From: Trileptium ribeirensis
Lineage: Eukaryota; Nematoda; Enoplea; Enoplida; Thoracostomopsidae
Direction of reading: 5' to 3'
Assembly (NCBI GenBank): GCA_030248225.1
Contig: JASANE010027794.1
Location: forward strand, 1-64,000
Length of the DNA stretch: 64,000 nt
Positions 15,263-27,594 of the stretch are shown piece by piece. The translations under genes were made by a program, and so were the position numbers. How positions within the stretch are numbered: the stretch's first letter is position 1; each line of letters begins with the position of its first letter. Below the pieces are notes generated by a model. That model saw nothing but the letters and a program-made list of their open reading frames with translations. It ran no database searches and was not told the DNA's origin.

Positions 15263-16103
15263 TAGGTTTCCGTGTGCATATATTTAGCCTGCTCACATCC
15301 TTCCAAAGAGTGGGGTTGTCGCGGACTTAGGTTGACCAAAATCGTTATTGTGGAAGATTTCGAAGGGTGGGGGACAAAATTTTGTTTTATGTGATGCATA
15401 TTTCTTTATTTTCAAGTGCTCTTAACTATCGCAAATGTTTGTTAACGCTACAACGCAGAGCTTTACCACTATAAATAGACGTAATTAATGTAAAAATGTT
15501 TAGCGTACAAAAACAAATTTATGGACATTTTATAAGCCTCGGTGTTAGTTGAACATGGGGTTTCAGGCGAGTTTGGGAAGAACAGGAAAATTTGACGAAC
15601 ACTAGTGGATTAGGGTTGTCTGAAAGTTCTTTCCACACGGTTAGCAGGGCAGTATATTGTAACAACGACGGAATTCTCCCGATATTTTTTCGTAAAATAC
15701 TTATATATAGTCCCCCGGGGCAATGCTGCCTACGTGTCGTAACGTACCACTAACCCACAATTTTTATCTTATGGAGCGCTTCACAACAGGTTCTGAAATA
15801 TTACTGGCACCACTTGAGCCCACAGTATTTTCTAAAAACCGTAGTAAAAGTTGCCCCAGCATATGGTCAGTGTGCCTTACGCTTATAGTCAATGTTGCCC
15901 TGTAGGGTCAACCTTGACCGGACAATATTGACGGAGGTTTTTATAGCTGTATACAAAGCAGCGTTTGTGCAATTGGCATGCTAGTCGCAGACATTGTTGC
16001 CCCATACCTCTACCATCAGGTGGTGCATTCAAACACGTGGTTGTACTATAACATAGAATGTGCAGTAGCTGTAATTCTGGATTTGGTCGTAGTTGCCCCG
16101 GGT

Positions 16104-16107
<4 letters not shown>

Positions 16108-16145
<38 letters not shown>
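16108..16145. repeat. TA dinucleotide microsatellite
   Basis: About 19 TA units directly against the left end of hAT-like copy B. Expansion here may have erased or separated the target duplication of that copy. Confidence 0.9.
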
Positions 16146-16148
<3 letters not shown>

Positions 16149-17405
16149 GGAATAACCGGATCCGAAATTTACCGGAACCGTCCATTTAAACCGAACCCGG
16201 AACCGGAACCTGGTCTTCGAAATTTATATATATATAAAACAGATGATGGAAGAAATGAAGGTATAGTGGATTTAAAGTGCATTAAAAATAACTTTTACAT
16301 TAAACTTAATGTATTGCGATGGTATTATTGCCTTTCTGAAACTTTAAAGAGACTGAGGAAGCTAATAATGTTTGTTTAACGATCAAATATGTCGGTTTTT
16401 GGACATTCAGAGCAAAAAATGTCTTCCACTATACACCACTGCGTCAAATCGAATGTGCTTACAAAGCTTGGAGCGTAGAATACACACTTTCGCTCTGTTT
16501 CCAGTCGCCTCCCTTTACGACACATACGTTTGTTGCATGTTCTTCCACTATACGCCACTGCGTCAAATCGAATGTGCGTACAAAGCTTGGAGCGTAGAAT
16601 ACACACTTTCGCTCTGTTTCCAGTCGCCTCTCTTTACTACACATACGTTTGTTGCATGTTCTTCTGTAGCAACCTTAAAATTATTAGTTTCTATGATTCT
16701 AAGATAAAATAATAGAAAGAAGGTAATTTTCTGATCAGTGGTCAGAGACACTGTTTAGGCTAGCGTTGGACAAACAGTGCCCGTCAGTTAGATGATAATG
16801 ATGATAACTTTCTAATCAGAATGCTAAATGAGACACACTGTGATGCTGCTCGCACAGTTTCAATAAATACAGTTCATTGCCAAGGAAGCAGTTTCTGCTT
16901 GCGTTGCAGATAACGTTACTTCAATTTCACCTGATTTACAAAGTTTAAAGCGCACCGGCTGGTGCTTGACGCAATTTATGTTAGCCAAGCATAGGCTAAG
17001 TACTTCTGCGTAAGCCACACTCTGTTACCGAGTTGGACCGGTTTAATTCAAACGTATCCCACAGACTTCTGGATGTGTAAAATAGCTGCTACAAGCATCG
17101 ACCTGGCTTTGAATTAACAAACTCCTGCAGGTTATTATGAAAAATTCCTGCTAAAATTATGTGCCCTACTTGCGTTTCACACGGCAAATTGGTTAGTTAA
17201 TCTTTTCTTTGGCTCGGTTGTATTGGAGCTTGATCATTGTATAATATATATTACATATGTTTGGATCACAGATGAAGCAAAAATGTGAAAAATTTTAAAC
17301 AAAATTTTTAAACCGGAATTCCGGTTCCGGTGTGGTTTTTGCCCTTTGCCGGAACCGCAACCGGAACACGATTTTCGCCGGAACCGGAATTCCGGTTACT
17401 CCCTG
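16146..17405 (+). mobile_element. hAT-like non-autonomous transposon, copy B
   Basis: Left end CAGGGAATAACCGGATCC, right end GGAATTCCGGTTACTCCCTG, 1260 bp, the longest copy seen. No transposase frame; all internal frames are short. It carries a 119-bp tandem duplication (16423-16541 and 16542-16660) that copies C and D lack. The right flank is GTACTTAG and the left flank is the TA microsatellite, so no target duplication is visible. Confidence 0.85.
16423..16660. repeat. 119-bp tandem duplication inside hAT copy B
   Basis: Two nearly identical units, each starting CTTCCACTATAC and ending in a CATACGTTTGTTGCATGTT stretch. Single-unit equivalents are present in copies C (from about 41925) and D (from about 43348). 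The duplication therefore arose in this copy after it inserted, or in its immediate source. Confidence 0.9.
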
Positions 17406-18419
17406 GTACTTAGCAAATACCTTTCAACACCTTCCTAACTCCCTGCAAGGTATTCAGTTTTATGTTAATTTGGTAAATTTGTTTTTGTTTGCCAAGCTTA
17501 TTTACGATTGTTAACATAGCCTTGAGGGTTCAATTTTTGAGCCAGAGGATTGCTGTATTAGTGAAGCATGCACATTCGAGCCAGACTATGATGATGTAAT
17601 AATTTGCGTATTATTTTGGGACTCAGACGGCCGGGTCAAATGCCTGCGACCTTGGATGCCGCTGGGTTACCATGACTACAACGAATTGTCTGAGTCGTAT
17701 CGTGCTCGTTTGGTGCCCTACTGTTTGCTATTTGTCTTGGTCTGTGATCGCACGAACGAGAGTATTCTGTCGTTCTTCCTGCACCCTTTGTATATCAGTG
17801 TGACTTTATATGTGTCATTATATATGATATATATCCTGTTTTTCTTTAAACCGCCGGAAGCAGTAGAATAAAAATCATTGTAAACAAGAATGATTATAGA
17901 GGAGGCAGATAAATCAGAAATATAGCTTTATTCCGATTCATTGGAAACAATTATTGGCGTTTGACGTGCTTTGAATGAGGGTAGCCCTATATTTTACGGA
18001 TCGTGAACCATATTACAAGTGCAACAGCTCCGTTTGTTACACAAGTGTGCGAGATCATTCTAGCTTCCGCGAGAGCCCAACATACGTTTTTAGAATAATC
18101 CGACGCATTTGTAATGGAACTGCTTTAAATCGCAGTCCGTTCACCGTATGCCTTGATGTTTACAAACTGGGTTAAGAGACCATGTTGTATTTGGGGAATT
18201 AATAGGCCCCGTGTAAAACGGGAGAATAAGTGGCAAAGTCATCATGTCGAGCAGTCGTCATAGGAGAACGTGATAAGTATTACTATTTAAGTAATGCTCT
18301 TATTGTTGCCATTAGCTGTTTTTAGTGGGCCGCTTTGTTTAACTTTAATAATAGCAAGATAGCGTTGTAATAGCAAAATTGTGCAGCAGGGAATATCCTA
18401 TATTTATGCATACTTTTAG

Positions 18420-18556
18420 GTTGACTGATCTGGCGATCGATACGTATAAACGTGCAATTGAGCTCCAACCAAACTTTCCTGATGCGTATTGTAACCTCGC
18501 AAATGCTTTGAAGGAGAAGGGTTTAACTGCGGAAGCTGAAGAATGTTATAATACAG
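18420..18556 (+). CDS. ogt: OGT exon 4 of window: TPRs
   Basis: Begins with the G that completes the split Gly codon, then [20 protein letters not shown] and on to [17 protein letters not shown]. This covers a TPR second helix plus most of the next repeat. The acceptor is ACTTTTAG at 18419. The donor ACAG|GTAATT at 18556/18557 splits an Ala codon, completed by CA at 18737. Confidence 0.94.
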
Positions 18557-18736
18557 GTAATTAATAACATTTGCTTTTTATTTTATGATTATATGGGCTT
18601 ACATTTCCTACATTACACCAATTAATGCCCTGAATAACTTTTGTTGTTCTACTACGTTGAAATCTACGTGTTGCGAAATATTGTTCAATGATAACATCCT
18701 CCGCGTTACTTTTCAACGATGTTTTCATATTTCTAG
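18557..18736 (+). other. OGT intron 4 (180 bp)
   Basis: Short AT-rich intron, GTAATT to TTTCTAG. The smallest intron in the window. Nothing else in it. Confidence 0.9.
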
Positions 18737-18846
18737 CATTGCGGCTTTGTCCAACCCATGCTGACACAATGAATAATTTGGCTAACATCAAGCGCGAGCA
18801 AGGTCATATCGAAGAAGCGACACGTCTTTATATGAAGGCTTTAGAA
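18737..18846 (+). CDS. ogt: OGT exon 5 of window: TPR
   Basis: Reads (A)[20 protein letters not shown] and ends LYMKALE, one OGT TPR. The acceptor TTTCTAG is at 18736 and the donor GAA|GTAAGC at 18846/18847, phase 0. Confidence 0.94.
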
Positions 18847-19009
18847 GTAAGCATACATCTTGATGAGTTACTGGCACAGTTGTGTTTAGTTGCTTCGCTA
18901 AGACCTCTGGGTGTATATATTTTGTATTTTTTAATTCACAGGAGTCGGGAAACAATTAACTAAGGGTTTGGGTGTATATATTTTGTCTTAAATCAAGATA
19001 TCTTTTAAT

Positions 19010-19993
19010 CAGAACGTAGTGAAACGTAATGGAGATTGTGTGTTGCAGGGGTGAAATCTTTTAAATTCCGTCTGTATGTGATCGGTCATAATTCGGGAAC
19101 GACGTAACCGATTTTCATGATCTTGTGCTCATTTGAACCGCATAGGCGATTTCCCGTGTACTTTCCCGAGTGTTTTATGATTTGTCGTCTGGTTTCGGCG
19201 TCAGTGGTCGAAATGTGGGTTTTTTGCTCCGTCTCAACCCATTTAGTACCCTTCACGGAAGCAAGGTTATTTTTATCTTTTATCTGGATTTATGGGGTTT
19301 GTTGTACGGGGTATGGCGCACCAATGGTTCCTCGACACAATGTTATTTTTATCTTACCTTTCGAATTTTTTATCTCTGGATGGTTTTATTTCATAGTAAA
19401 ATGATAAATGCAGATGCCTCTTTTTTGTTTTCGGTTAAGGCTCCGGTTCGGGAGTTATGGTGTTTGAGGTATGGCACCCGCGTGGTTCCTCTACCCAAAA
19501 TTCGAAAATTTGTTCTGACGTCCTGGGCGGCTGAAAAGTTTTACTTAGGGTTTTTCGGGCATGGCAAACTCATTGCTGGTGTTGATTTTGCTCTTCGATC
19601 CATGGTTCTATAGGTACGGGGGTATGGATATGAGTATGAATATGCAAATTTTTTTTCTAGTAGATTTGAATTTTTCTAGTATGATTTCTGAAGATTTAGG
19701 AATCACCCCACCCCACGCCCCTTCCAAAAAATACAGCGTCTTATATTACAAGACATATTACCTACACTAAAACTATTTCTGTTACGTTGATGATAGCTTG
19801 CACTTGGGGTTTTGACACATGATAAACTTATTACCGTTGTTAGTTTTGTTCTAACTTGTGCGGTATTGTCTGATATTCATATATAGCATATCGACGGATG
19901 CTATCGAGAGCTCATTGGCTGTGTTCGCAAAAGGCGTAAGTGTACATATGCTTCGCTACGTTCTGCATTCTCTATAGAGTTACTAGTGATATA
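19010..19993 (+). repeat. Interspersed repeat with CAGAACGTAG ends, copy 1
   Basis: Starts CAGAACGTAGTGAAACGTAA. Near the right end it has TTCGCTACGTTCTG (to 19965), the inverted counterpart of the left end, then CTATAGAGTTACTAGT. The same sequence with similar spacing recurs at 29754-30511. Open frames inside it are not maintained between the two copies. Likely a DNA transposon relic; no target duplication was found. Confidence 0.75.
19635..19779 (+). repeat. Segment shared with the intron end before exon 10
   Basis: Matches 35713-35844, with 46 identical bases at the 3' side (19734-19779 against 35799-35844). It is absent from the second copy of the surrounding repeat (29754-30511), so it is an insertion in copy 1 or a deletion in copy 2. 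Confidence 0.85.
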
Positions 19994-21434
19994 GCGTCAT
20001 GGTTACGCAGTTTGTATTACGTAGAAATAATATGTCTAGTAAATGCATTGTATTTATCGGATAATCCACAAACATAGGAAACAATTGTAGCTACTAGTGG
20101 CGCCGTACAATGCGAAATATTGAAGCTGAATTCTTTATATGCGCCGTATATGTTCTACACCAACACTGCATTGTCTAGATTGCTGAAATGTTTGTGAAAC
20201 TTAAATTTATCTCGAAATACAATGGTACACGACGCAACACAATGATACACGAAACTATAATTGGCATCCACGTTTTTTGTCATACATTCAAGCGTTGCAA
20301 TGCAGGGCATGTCAATTTTTTCTTCCCTAGCGTACCATGTTAAGTTGTATTCCTATAATGGTATAATGTTTTCTCTCTAAGTGTAATGCTTAGCCTAGGT
20401 TTAGCCGGGACCCACAATTAAACTTCATTTTTGCCCTAAGATATTCATGTCAAGCTCCTCATTATACCAGGGGCGAGGAACCTGACATGATCCGCAATGT
20501 AAACATGAGCTCTGCTGGTTATCGGGTAAATGTTAGGATCACATGTGTATCCAAAACAAATTTCATAAAAAAATAGACTGGGAGTAGAAGTGAAACATCT
20601 CGTCCCGTTATTGAGCACACTGTGCCATCTTTTTTTACACAGGTTTTGCTTCACAGAAAGTTCGCCGCTATAAGTCTGCCTATTCAAAGCTATCAAAATC
20701 ATGCCTGTCGGTCCCTCAGTTCACAACTGATTTTAGTCTAATCCAAGGTCTCGTTGCATTATCCAGCTAGCCCGGGGTAGCCAAAGTATTGTAATAGTAG
20801 GGGAACGTGCAATATGACCGCAGTTGATTATGGATATCCATCAGAACAAATATTCACTTTTGAGTTTCACGAGGGAAAATTTGGAATTTTTTGGCCAAAT
20901 AGGAAAAATCTCGTATTAACGCAATAGTGAAAATCCGCTTGATTCTAATTCGTAAGAAAGTAGCTTGAGAGCATTAGCGGGGAGTTATAATAGTGAGTAA
21001 TAAACCACAACTTCATAAATACCTTCACGAATACTTTGTATTGAATTCCGAGCGTTGGAAAGAAGTCTCAAACTGTATAGTGGCGGAATAGACTGTCAAT
21101 TTTAGGATTTTTCAGGATGACACTCATAACTCGACTTGCGCCGGTCGAATTGATTCGCGCTATAGCTCACGAAAAAACAGACCAAATATGCCATGATTGG
21201 GTCCTGCAGATGTCCTACAATCACGTTACTATATCTTGGAAACCGGTGTAGATACCACGAAAATTGTAATTTATCTGCAACCATTAGGGGTTTGGCACAT
21301 AGAGTGCTATTATTTTCATTATTTACGTTGCAGGATTGGATCGAAACTGGACTAGGCCCATGGGACTAAAACCATGCGATAACGGAATTTTCTGCGTAAT
21401 CGCCTAGTTATATGGATGTTATTCATGTACTTAC

Positions 21435-21595
21435 ACATTGTGAGTTTCTAAATGGAAAATAAGCTTGTGTATCTCCTCAACTATTCAAACAACATGGCTA
21501 ATCGGTGACTCATTTTGTAATTTATATGTCAAATAGGGTACGTCTCATTCAATTATATATTCAACACTCAGAATTCATCACCTTAGCGATAAGAT
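21435..21595 (+). repeat. Diverged repeat, partner near 39399-39555
   Basis: Shared motifs in the same order: CACATTGTGAGTTTCTAAAT, ACATGGCTAATCGGTGACTC and a TTCAACACTCAGAATTCATC stretch, each with a few differences in the copy after exon 12. A weak third trace is at about 85-130. No ends could be defined. Confidence 0.5.
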
Positions 21596-21719
21596 GGTTT
21601 TATTTTTATTACTATAAGAAGTTAGTGTAAGGAAAATTTATACTTCGAATTCGTGTAACCTCCATTTTCAGTTATATATAGTTGTTTGTGGTTATTTTGT
21701 AGTTATATTGTACTTTAAG

Positions 21720-21974
21720 ATTTTTCCCGAGTTCGCTGCTGCCCATTCAAATCTTGCTTCAATTCTTCAACAACAGTCTCGGCTAAGCGAAGCCCTGCTG
21801 CACTACAAAGAAGCAATTCGTATTGCGCCAACGTTTGCCGACGCATACTCGAATATGGGCAACACTCTTAAAGAAATGGGCGATATTCAGGCAGCGCTCC
21901 AATGCTACACTCGTGCGATTCAGATTAATCCAGCATTTGCCGATGCTCATAGTAATTTGGCATCGATTCATAAG
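21720..21974 (+). CDS. ogt: OGT exon 6 of window: TPRs
   Basis: Eighty-five codons, [20 protein letters not shown] to [12 protein letters not shown], covering two full TPRs and part of a third. The start is chosen by the protein: animal OGT has FPEFAAAH directly after KALEV, which needs the acceptor TTTAAG at 21719, an unusual AAG. An in-frame CAG at 21671 would add 16 mostly hydrophobic residues between TPRs. The donor is AAG|GTTAGC at 21974/21975. Confidence 0.92.
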
Positions 21975-23813
21975 GTTAGCGGTGTAACGCGTCTATACTT
22001 AGCTTTTAGTGCGGACCGGGTTTTGTTTTATATATTTACGCAAGCTGTTTATATATATAGTCCAAAACGCAAAGCGCTGAAATTTTTTTGGGACCGAAGG
22101 TGGTGCCGGAATAGTGGCGCCCGCAGTGATTTCTATTACCATTCTAGCCATGAACAGATTGTTATATGGTTAATATGTCGTTCACGCACTTATAACCTTT
22201 ATTTTAAGTTAATTGAATAATTTTTATTCGACAGTTAACATAGTAAGTGGTCTGTGCAAATAGGTACGAAAAACGTCAGAGGATATGATGCTATTAATTA
22301 TAGCTAATAAATTTTGCCGCTATCAGACGCCGTTATGAATGTAAACCTGATAGTATCAGATGACCTATATTTGGCGTATATCAAACACGAATCCAATTGT
22401 TGATAGTGTTGGGGACGAAGGCAATTGTTTACTTTCGTAATGGCGTCATGTATGATGTGGTAACCAAATTTGTTGACGAGTGCGTGGCATTATAACGATA
22501 ATTATAATACAAAAAGCTAAGCTAAATGCAATGAGGCGTAATGATTTTAAAAACGTTTCAGTTTTGGCGTTGCAGCTACTTTACGGGGTTATCGTCAGGC
22601 CTGCCGAGTAGGTTGATCGGCTCCTGAAAGCCCTTCTAATGAACCGGTGCAAGGTACTTCAAGAGTAAGATCAAAACGGTATACTATTGGAGAGCGTTAT
22701 TGCGCGAGTGAACTTAAGGTGACCAGAAAACGATCTTATTTTTTTCTATTTCGCATAAAATTTTTTTCCGAACGATCATTGGCTGATTTAAATTTCGAGG
22801 AACACTTTTTGCGAATACATTACTGTATGATTATGCTAAAATCAAACTCAATTTACCCAAATATTCGAGAACGAAAACTCGTGGAATATGAATTAAACCC
22901 GTTTCCTTCGCTAACATCAACAGCTTAATTGTAGGATGCCGGAAATTTGGAATAAACCTGCTCGCGAAGACTAAATTAAATAAATTCAGATGCAAATTCG
23001 TTAGGCAGCATTCCTACAGATTGACAATGACCAAAACTGATGAGCTCAGGGTATATTTTTGGCACTTGGTTTTGCTTTTTCCAATTTTCCGCTAGCGAAC
23101 AGATTTTTTTAACAAGATTCTGTGATTCGACGTCGGTTATAACAAGATAGGATGGTAGGCGGTTAGAATATCTGCAGGTATATAGAGCCACCAATCCGGG
23201 ATGGGCTGCTTGAGCCGAGGTCTTAAGCCTGTTATACGTCTTCCTCCAATAATGTCAACCAATTTACCTTATGATAAAATTGTTGGCAAAGCATAACTAT
23301 TGAAAAGCACAGTTCTACAACAAATCAGGAAGCATGGCATACGCTTTGTGCTAAACCTCAGTTGTAGTGTTTTAAAATTAAAACTGGTCTCTGTTGCAAT
23401 ATCATGGAATTTTGTGTCGGTCACCGCGTATTTCATTAGTTAACTATAGTCAAGCAGGGCCTCTGCAACAGCTATAGTCAATTTGGGAAAAAACATGGTT
23501 TCTGTTCTTAAACTTTTGTTGTCCCATATGATTAGTTTTAAAATATTCATATATATGAATATTACGACGCCCAGCGCCTTTATATTCTACTTAGCGGAAT
23601 AAATGTCTTTTACAACGGAACGTGTAGAAACGGATTGAAACTGTAATTTGATTGAACCCAAACCGAAAGGGAAAATAAACATGCCTTTGGGGGAAAAACA
23701 CACTAAAAATTTACCACACAAAATTATGTAAATAAACAGTTTAAGCATAACTAATCATAAACTAACACTACATATAGTCATTGATCCGGCAATCCATGTG
23801 AGTGGAGCAATTT

Positions 23814-25568
23814 CTATCGTCGGAACGCACCGACATCATTATTGAATATGAACACCATCTTTTTGCTAGCTTCGTCTACTTTAGGCATCAATGGCCCCAT
23901 AAAAATTTTGTTGACATGTACCGTTTCACAGTCATCCTTAACTGGCCACTTCCAGCGAGTTATCGTGCCACCACCCGAACTTCGTTCAAGAAATTTCAAG
24001 TCAAGACTGACTGTACAAGCATTATTCTCGTCTAGAATGATATTTTTTGCCTGGCCCCAGTAATATGTTTTAGAATAATATATATACCGCAAAATAATAA
24101 CCGACATCAGCTTCACTAACATTTGATTTCAGTGTTTCCATGGTATTTATTAGCCGTTCGTATTCCATCTCGGCGACAAAGTTTTTGTCTGAATCGCTGG
24201 AATTTGAATGGTACGATGCACTGGTGTCCGATGATGATGACGGCAGATGAGCTAGCCGTTTACCTTTTCTTTTTGGTGCAACCTTCGCCGTGCAGCTTAG
24301 CGTCTGCCTTGTTTGTTCCAATTTTGCGGCCTTTCGCTCGGCGGCAGCCTGTTTGCGCTGCTCAATTTCTGCCTTTTTATCCATTTTGCGACGTACTTCA
24401 GCTTTATATTCTTCACTTGAAACAACGACACTGCGAGATTCAATGGGCCCAGCACGCTGGGCTTCTTCGACTTATCGGTCGCCTGCGGCAATTTTTTGTT
24501 ATGGCACTGGCGAATGACGTTTCTTTCGTGTCGTCAATATGCCAAGATAACACACGTTTCTTTCCAGGTAGAGGTAAAACGTTTGGTTTCGGCGGTACCC
24601 GTATGCGCTCTACGCTAACGTCACTGCTGTCCGGACTGCTAGTTCTGGAAGAAAGTTGAAGTCTTCGCGGGATAGCAGACGGTTGACTTGGTGTCCGCAG
24701 TGCCATGTCACGGCTGGTGCATTGGCCAGGTGACACCGGCCGAGCAGCTGCGGTGACACTCTTTTGTGGAGACAACTTCCGTGGCGACGTCGTAAACACG
24801 GCGACTCCTCGATATTAAATTCAACAGGTTCCTGACCAATGTCCACGTCGATAGGTACTGGTAGCACACAATTTTCCAAATCAGGAAGGCCGTTTTCAAG
24901 ACAATATTTTCCTTGTTGAACCCACAGTTTAAACTTTTGCAACTTGTACTGATCAAAAATGGTGATATCGTATTTTTCCGCATCAACAGGATAAGTTCCA
25001 GTCTCTATAAAACTATTTTGGATGTTTCGTTTCGTTAGCCCTTGACGCCACACGCTGGTTAAGACTTTCACAAATGTCGCGTTGTCGATGGCTTTGAGCG
25101 CAGCAGTTTTGACGGTTTCCTTTTGCATTGCTGCTTCCCACTTCCGTTTCACCGGACTAAAGCAACCTACATCCAGTGGTTGCAAAGTGCTAGTTGTGTG
25201 TGGTGGCAGCTGAAAAACCGCAGTTTTGTTTGCTCGTGCAGCCATGAAAACTTTGATCGTTAAGTGAGTCACGTGGCCGTCAAATATTAACAGCGTTCTT
25301 CGTTCTTGGATTTAGCAAACGGAACAAATGTAGTTTGAAACCAATATTCAAAGATCTCTTTTGTCATCCAGCCGTTGTCTGAACAAGCATATGTAGTGTT
25401 TGGTCACTCTGGCGTTTCTGCTTGCCACTGGGCCTGCAGTCGCTTTCCTTCGAAGACAACAAGCGGATCTATACACGTACCATCGCTGCATGTTGCCAAC
25501 ACTGTAGTATTCGTTCGCCCGGCACCGTGTCGTACACGCTCGGTTTTTTGCCCCGAATGCGGACAACC
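23814..25568 (-). pseudogene. Pogo-type transposase, catalytic core and C-terminal part
   Basis: Picks up after the LINE with RIRGKK-like residues, then GRTNTTVLATCSDG and LVVFEGKRLQAQ, typical of this core. FDGHVTHLT supplies the second Asp (near 25285) and TLQPLDVGCF the third, spaced 35 residues apart (DD35D). A Lys/Glu-rich helix (MDKKAEIEQRKQAAAERKAA) follows, and near 23880-24050 FLERSSGGGTITRWKWPVKD, a tail seen in several invertebrate pogo-type proteins. Frame changes near 25400, 24800, 24450 and 24065 break it. The 178-residue open frame on the + strand at 24123-24659 is its antisense shadow. Confidence 0.85.
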
Positions 25569-27455
25569 ACGATAGCACGAATATGGATGCTTTTGCAAGA
25601 AGTTTTGACAGACTACAAGTAAATAGCACGGTTAAGAGATGGCTTCTGGCTCTTCTCGGAGAGAGATGGGCATCAGCTGAACTAGGAGGCGAGCAAGCAC
25701 GCTTCAGAATAGTAAGAGGAAGCCCACAAGGAGGAGTTTTGTCTCCACTATTGTGGACAATGGTGATTGATGATCTCTTACAGAGTTTTAATAAAGGTAG
25801 GATGTATGTTCAGGCATACTCCGATGATGTTGTCATTGCAAGCTCAAGCGTAGATGTTAGCGTTGCGGTAAGAAGGGTCCAGAGGACTCTTATAGAGGTA
25901 AACGAGTGGTGTAAGAAGAGGGTCTAACCATAAACTCTGACAAATGCGAGATCATAGTTTTCTCAAAGAAGAGAAATGCCGAACGACCCTTCAGAATAAC
26001 GATAGAAGGAAGAGAAATAGAAATTCAAAGAGTTGTTAAGTACCTTGGTGTGCTCATAGACGAGAAACTACTATGGAAGGATCATATAGACCATATAGTG
26101 CAAAAGTGTATTAAAGCATTACTGATAAACAGGTCAGCTGTGGTGAAAACGTGGGGTGTCTCACCACGAGTCAGTCTATTCCTCTATAGAATGATAGTAC
26201 TTCCCATAGCCTGTTATGGATCTGTTGTTTGGTGGCACAGATTGAAACTAAAGACCTATGCAAGAAGGATGAGTAAAGTCTCAAGAACAGCCTGTCTTAT
26301 GATCACAGGGGCGGTTAAATCCACCCCGACGTTAGGTATGGAAGCAATTCTTAATTTGCTTCCCATTGACCTAGAAGTTATTAAGGAAGGAATCTTAGAG
26401 CTTACACGTATTAGAAGTTTTAAGAGAAATAATGTGGACAAACTATAGGGCCATACAGTTGTTACAGTGGAGGAAAGATCCCTACGGTTACTCCGATACC
26501 CAACGGACTATATACCAAGAGAAGTTGATGAAAGAATTAACTGGAAAATTATTTTTCCAGATAGAGACGCTTGGAATGTTTCTACTGAGCAAATACGTAG
26601 AGAAAGTGACATGATATGTTACACGGATGGTTCTCTAATAGAGAATAGCAAAGGTAAACAGACAGGAGCAGGAATTTTCTTTGATGGCGTTGCAAAGAGT
26701 TTTACTTTAGGCCAGCATTCTTCAGTCTTCCAGACTGAAATTTTTGCTATCAAGTCATGTACTGAAGAACTATATGAAAGGCGTATTGAAGGAAAAAGCA
26801 TAGTTATATTCTCAGACAGCCAGGCGGCGCTAAAGGCATTGGGAAATCTAGTAATTTCCTCGCAGTTAGTCAAGGAATGTAGAGCTGCACTCTACTCTCA
26901 GGAATTAACGATGTTACTTTGTCATGGGTACCTGGTCATTCCCAAATAGAGGGAAATGAAATAGCGGATGAATTAGCAAGGAGAGGATCTTTCAGAATGT
27001 TTGTAGGTCCGGAGCCTGCTATTCCAGTCAGCAGGAGGGAACTTAGATCAAGAGTATTTTCATGGATGCACAGAAAGTTTATTCACAGATGGCTGAATGT
27101 TAGCCAATGTAATCACTGTAAGATCTTGGTCAAAGTACCAGAAAGTCAGAGAAGCAAATTCTTATTACAACTTAGTAAGGATAAATTGAGACAATGTGTC
27201 CAAATTTTAACAGGACACTGCTGGCTCGCATATCATATGTATAAGATGAAGAGGACGGAAAGCAAAAATTGCTCCAATTGCGGAGTTAGCGAAACTGCAG
27301 ACCATTTTTTATGCACATGTGAAGTGTTTAAAGAAGAAAGAAAGGAGGTTTTTGGGAAAGAGCAGATAAGATTAGAGGAAGTTCATAAGTATGGGATTAA
27401 AAGAATCAGTAGATTTATTCTAAGCAGCGGGAGACTAGATAAGGAACACCTATGA
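25569..27455 (+). pseudogene. LINE ORF2 remnant: reverse transcriptase, RNase H, zinc knuckle
   Basis: Begins mid-RT with RSFDRLQVNSTVKRWLLALL, then RGSPQGGVLSPLLW and the YSDD catalytic motif of the palm (AYSDDVV). A frameshift near 25918 is followed by GLTINSDKCEIIVFSK and YLGVLID. An in-frame TAG lies at 26446-26448. RNase H follows with ICYTDGSLIENSKGKQTGAG, SDSQAALKAL and, after a frameshift near 26900, LSWVPGHSQIEGNEIADEL. A C-terminal Cys/His knuckle (CSNCGVSETADHFLCTC) precedes the stop at 27453-27455. The 5' half (endonuclease, ORF1) is missing. Not functional. Confidence 0.9.
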
Positions 27456-27594
27456 GGTCGTGAGGTTAACAGTCAGATACAAAATTTTTAGATTCAGCTT
27501 TGATATAGATGACTTGTCCTGTGGATGTTGCAATGGGCTTACATTTTTAGCCTCCGCAACACTTGGGTGTATATCCACTAAACTTCCTGTATGT
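25569..27594 (+). mobile_element. 5'-truncated non-LTR retrotransposon (I/R1-like, RT + RNase H)
   Basis: A 2.0-kb LINE fragment inside the pogo transposase. It is flanked by a 12-bp target duplication with one mismatch: ATGCGGACAACC at 25557-25568 and ATGCCGACAACC at 27595-27606. Removing the insert and one copy rejoins the transposase frame (KCKVV then RIRG). The last 140 bp after the coding part look like a 3' UTR without a poly(A) tail. RNase H in the same protein points to the I/R1/LOA group. Insertion orientation matches OGT. Confidence 0.9.

Larger units (their letters stand above)
18847..21719 (+). other. OGT intron 5 (2.9 kb)
   Basis: Contains a repeat-family copy (19010-19993) and a diverged repeat (about 21435-21595) also seen near 39400-39555. 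A stronger-looking acceptor, CCATTTTCAG, lies at 21671, 48 nt and in frame upstream of the acceptor that restores the conserved protein. Confidence 0.75.

Noticed and set aside
15978..16379. 133-residue open frame crossing the TA microsatellite
   Set aside because: Its length comes from the stop-free TA run and the transposon end; not a protein.
19170..19613. 147-residue open frame, with a similar 147-residue frame at 30037-30480
   Set aside because: Both lie in copies of the same interspersed repeat. The frames diverge and shift between copies, and no known domain is seen.
24123..24659. 178-residue open frame on the + strand
   Set aside because: It is antisense to the pogo-type transposase C-terminal region, which explains its openness.
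27456..27594. Apparent continuation of the transposase reading (GIHTGSLVDIHPSVAEAKN) on the minus strand
   Set aside because: This stretch is the antisense of the LINE 3' tail, beyond the target duplication, and not part of the transposase.
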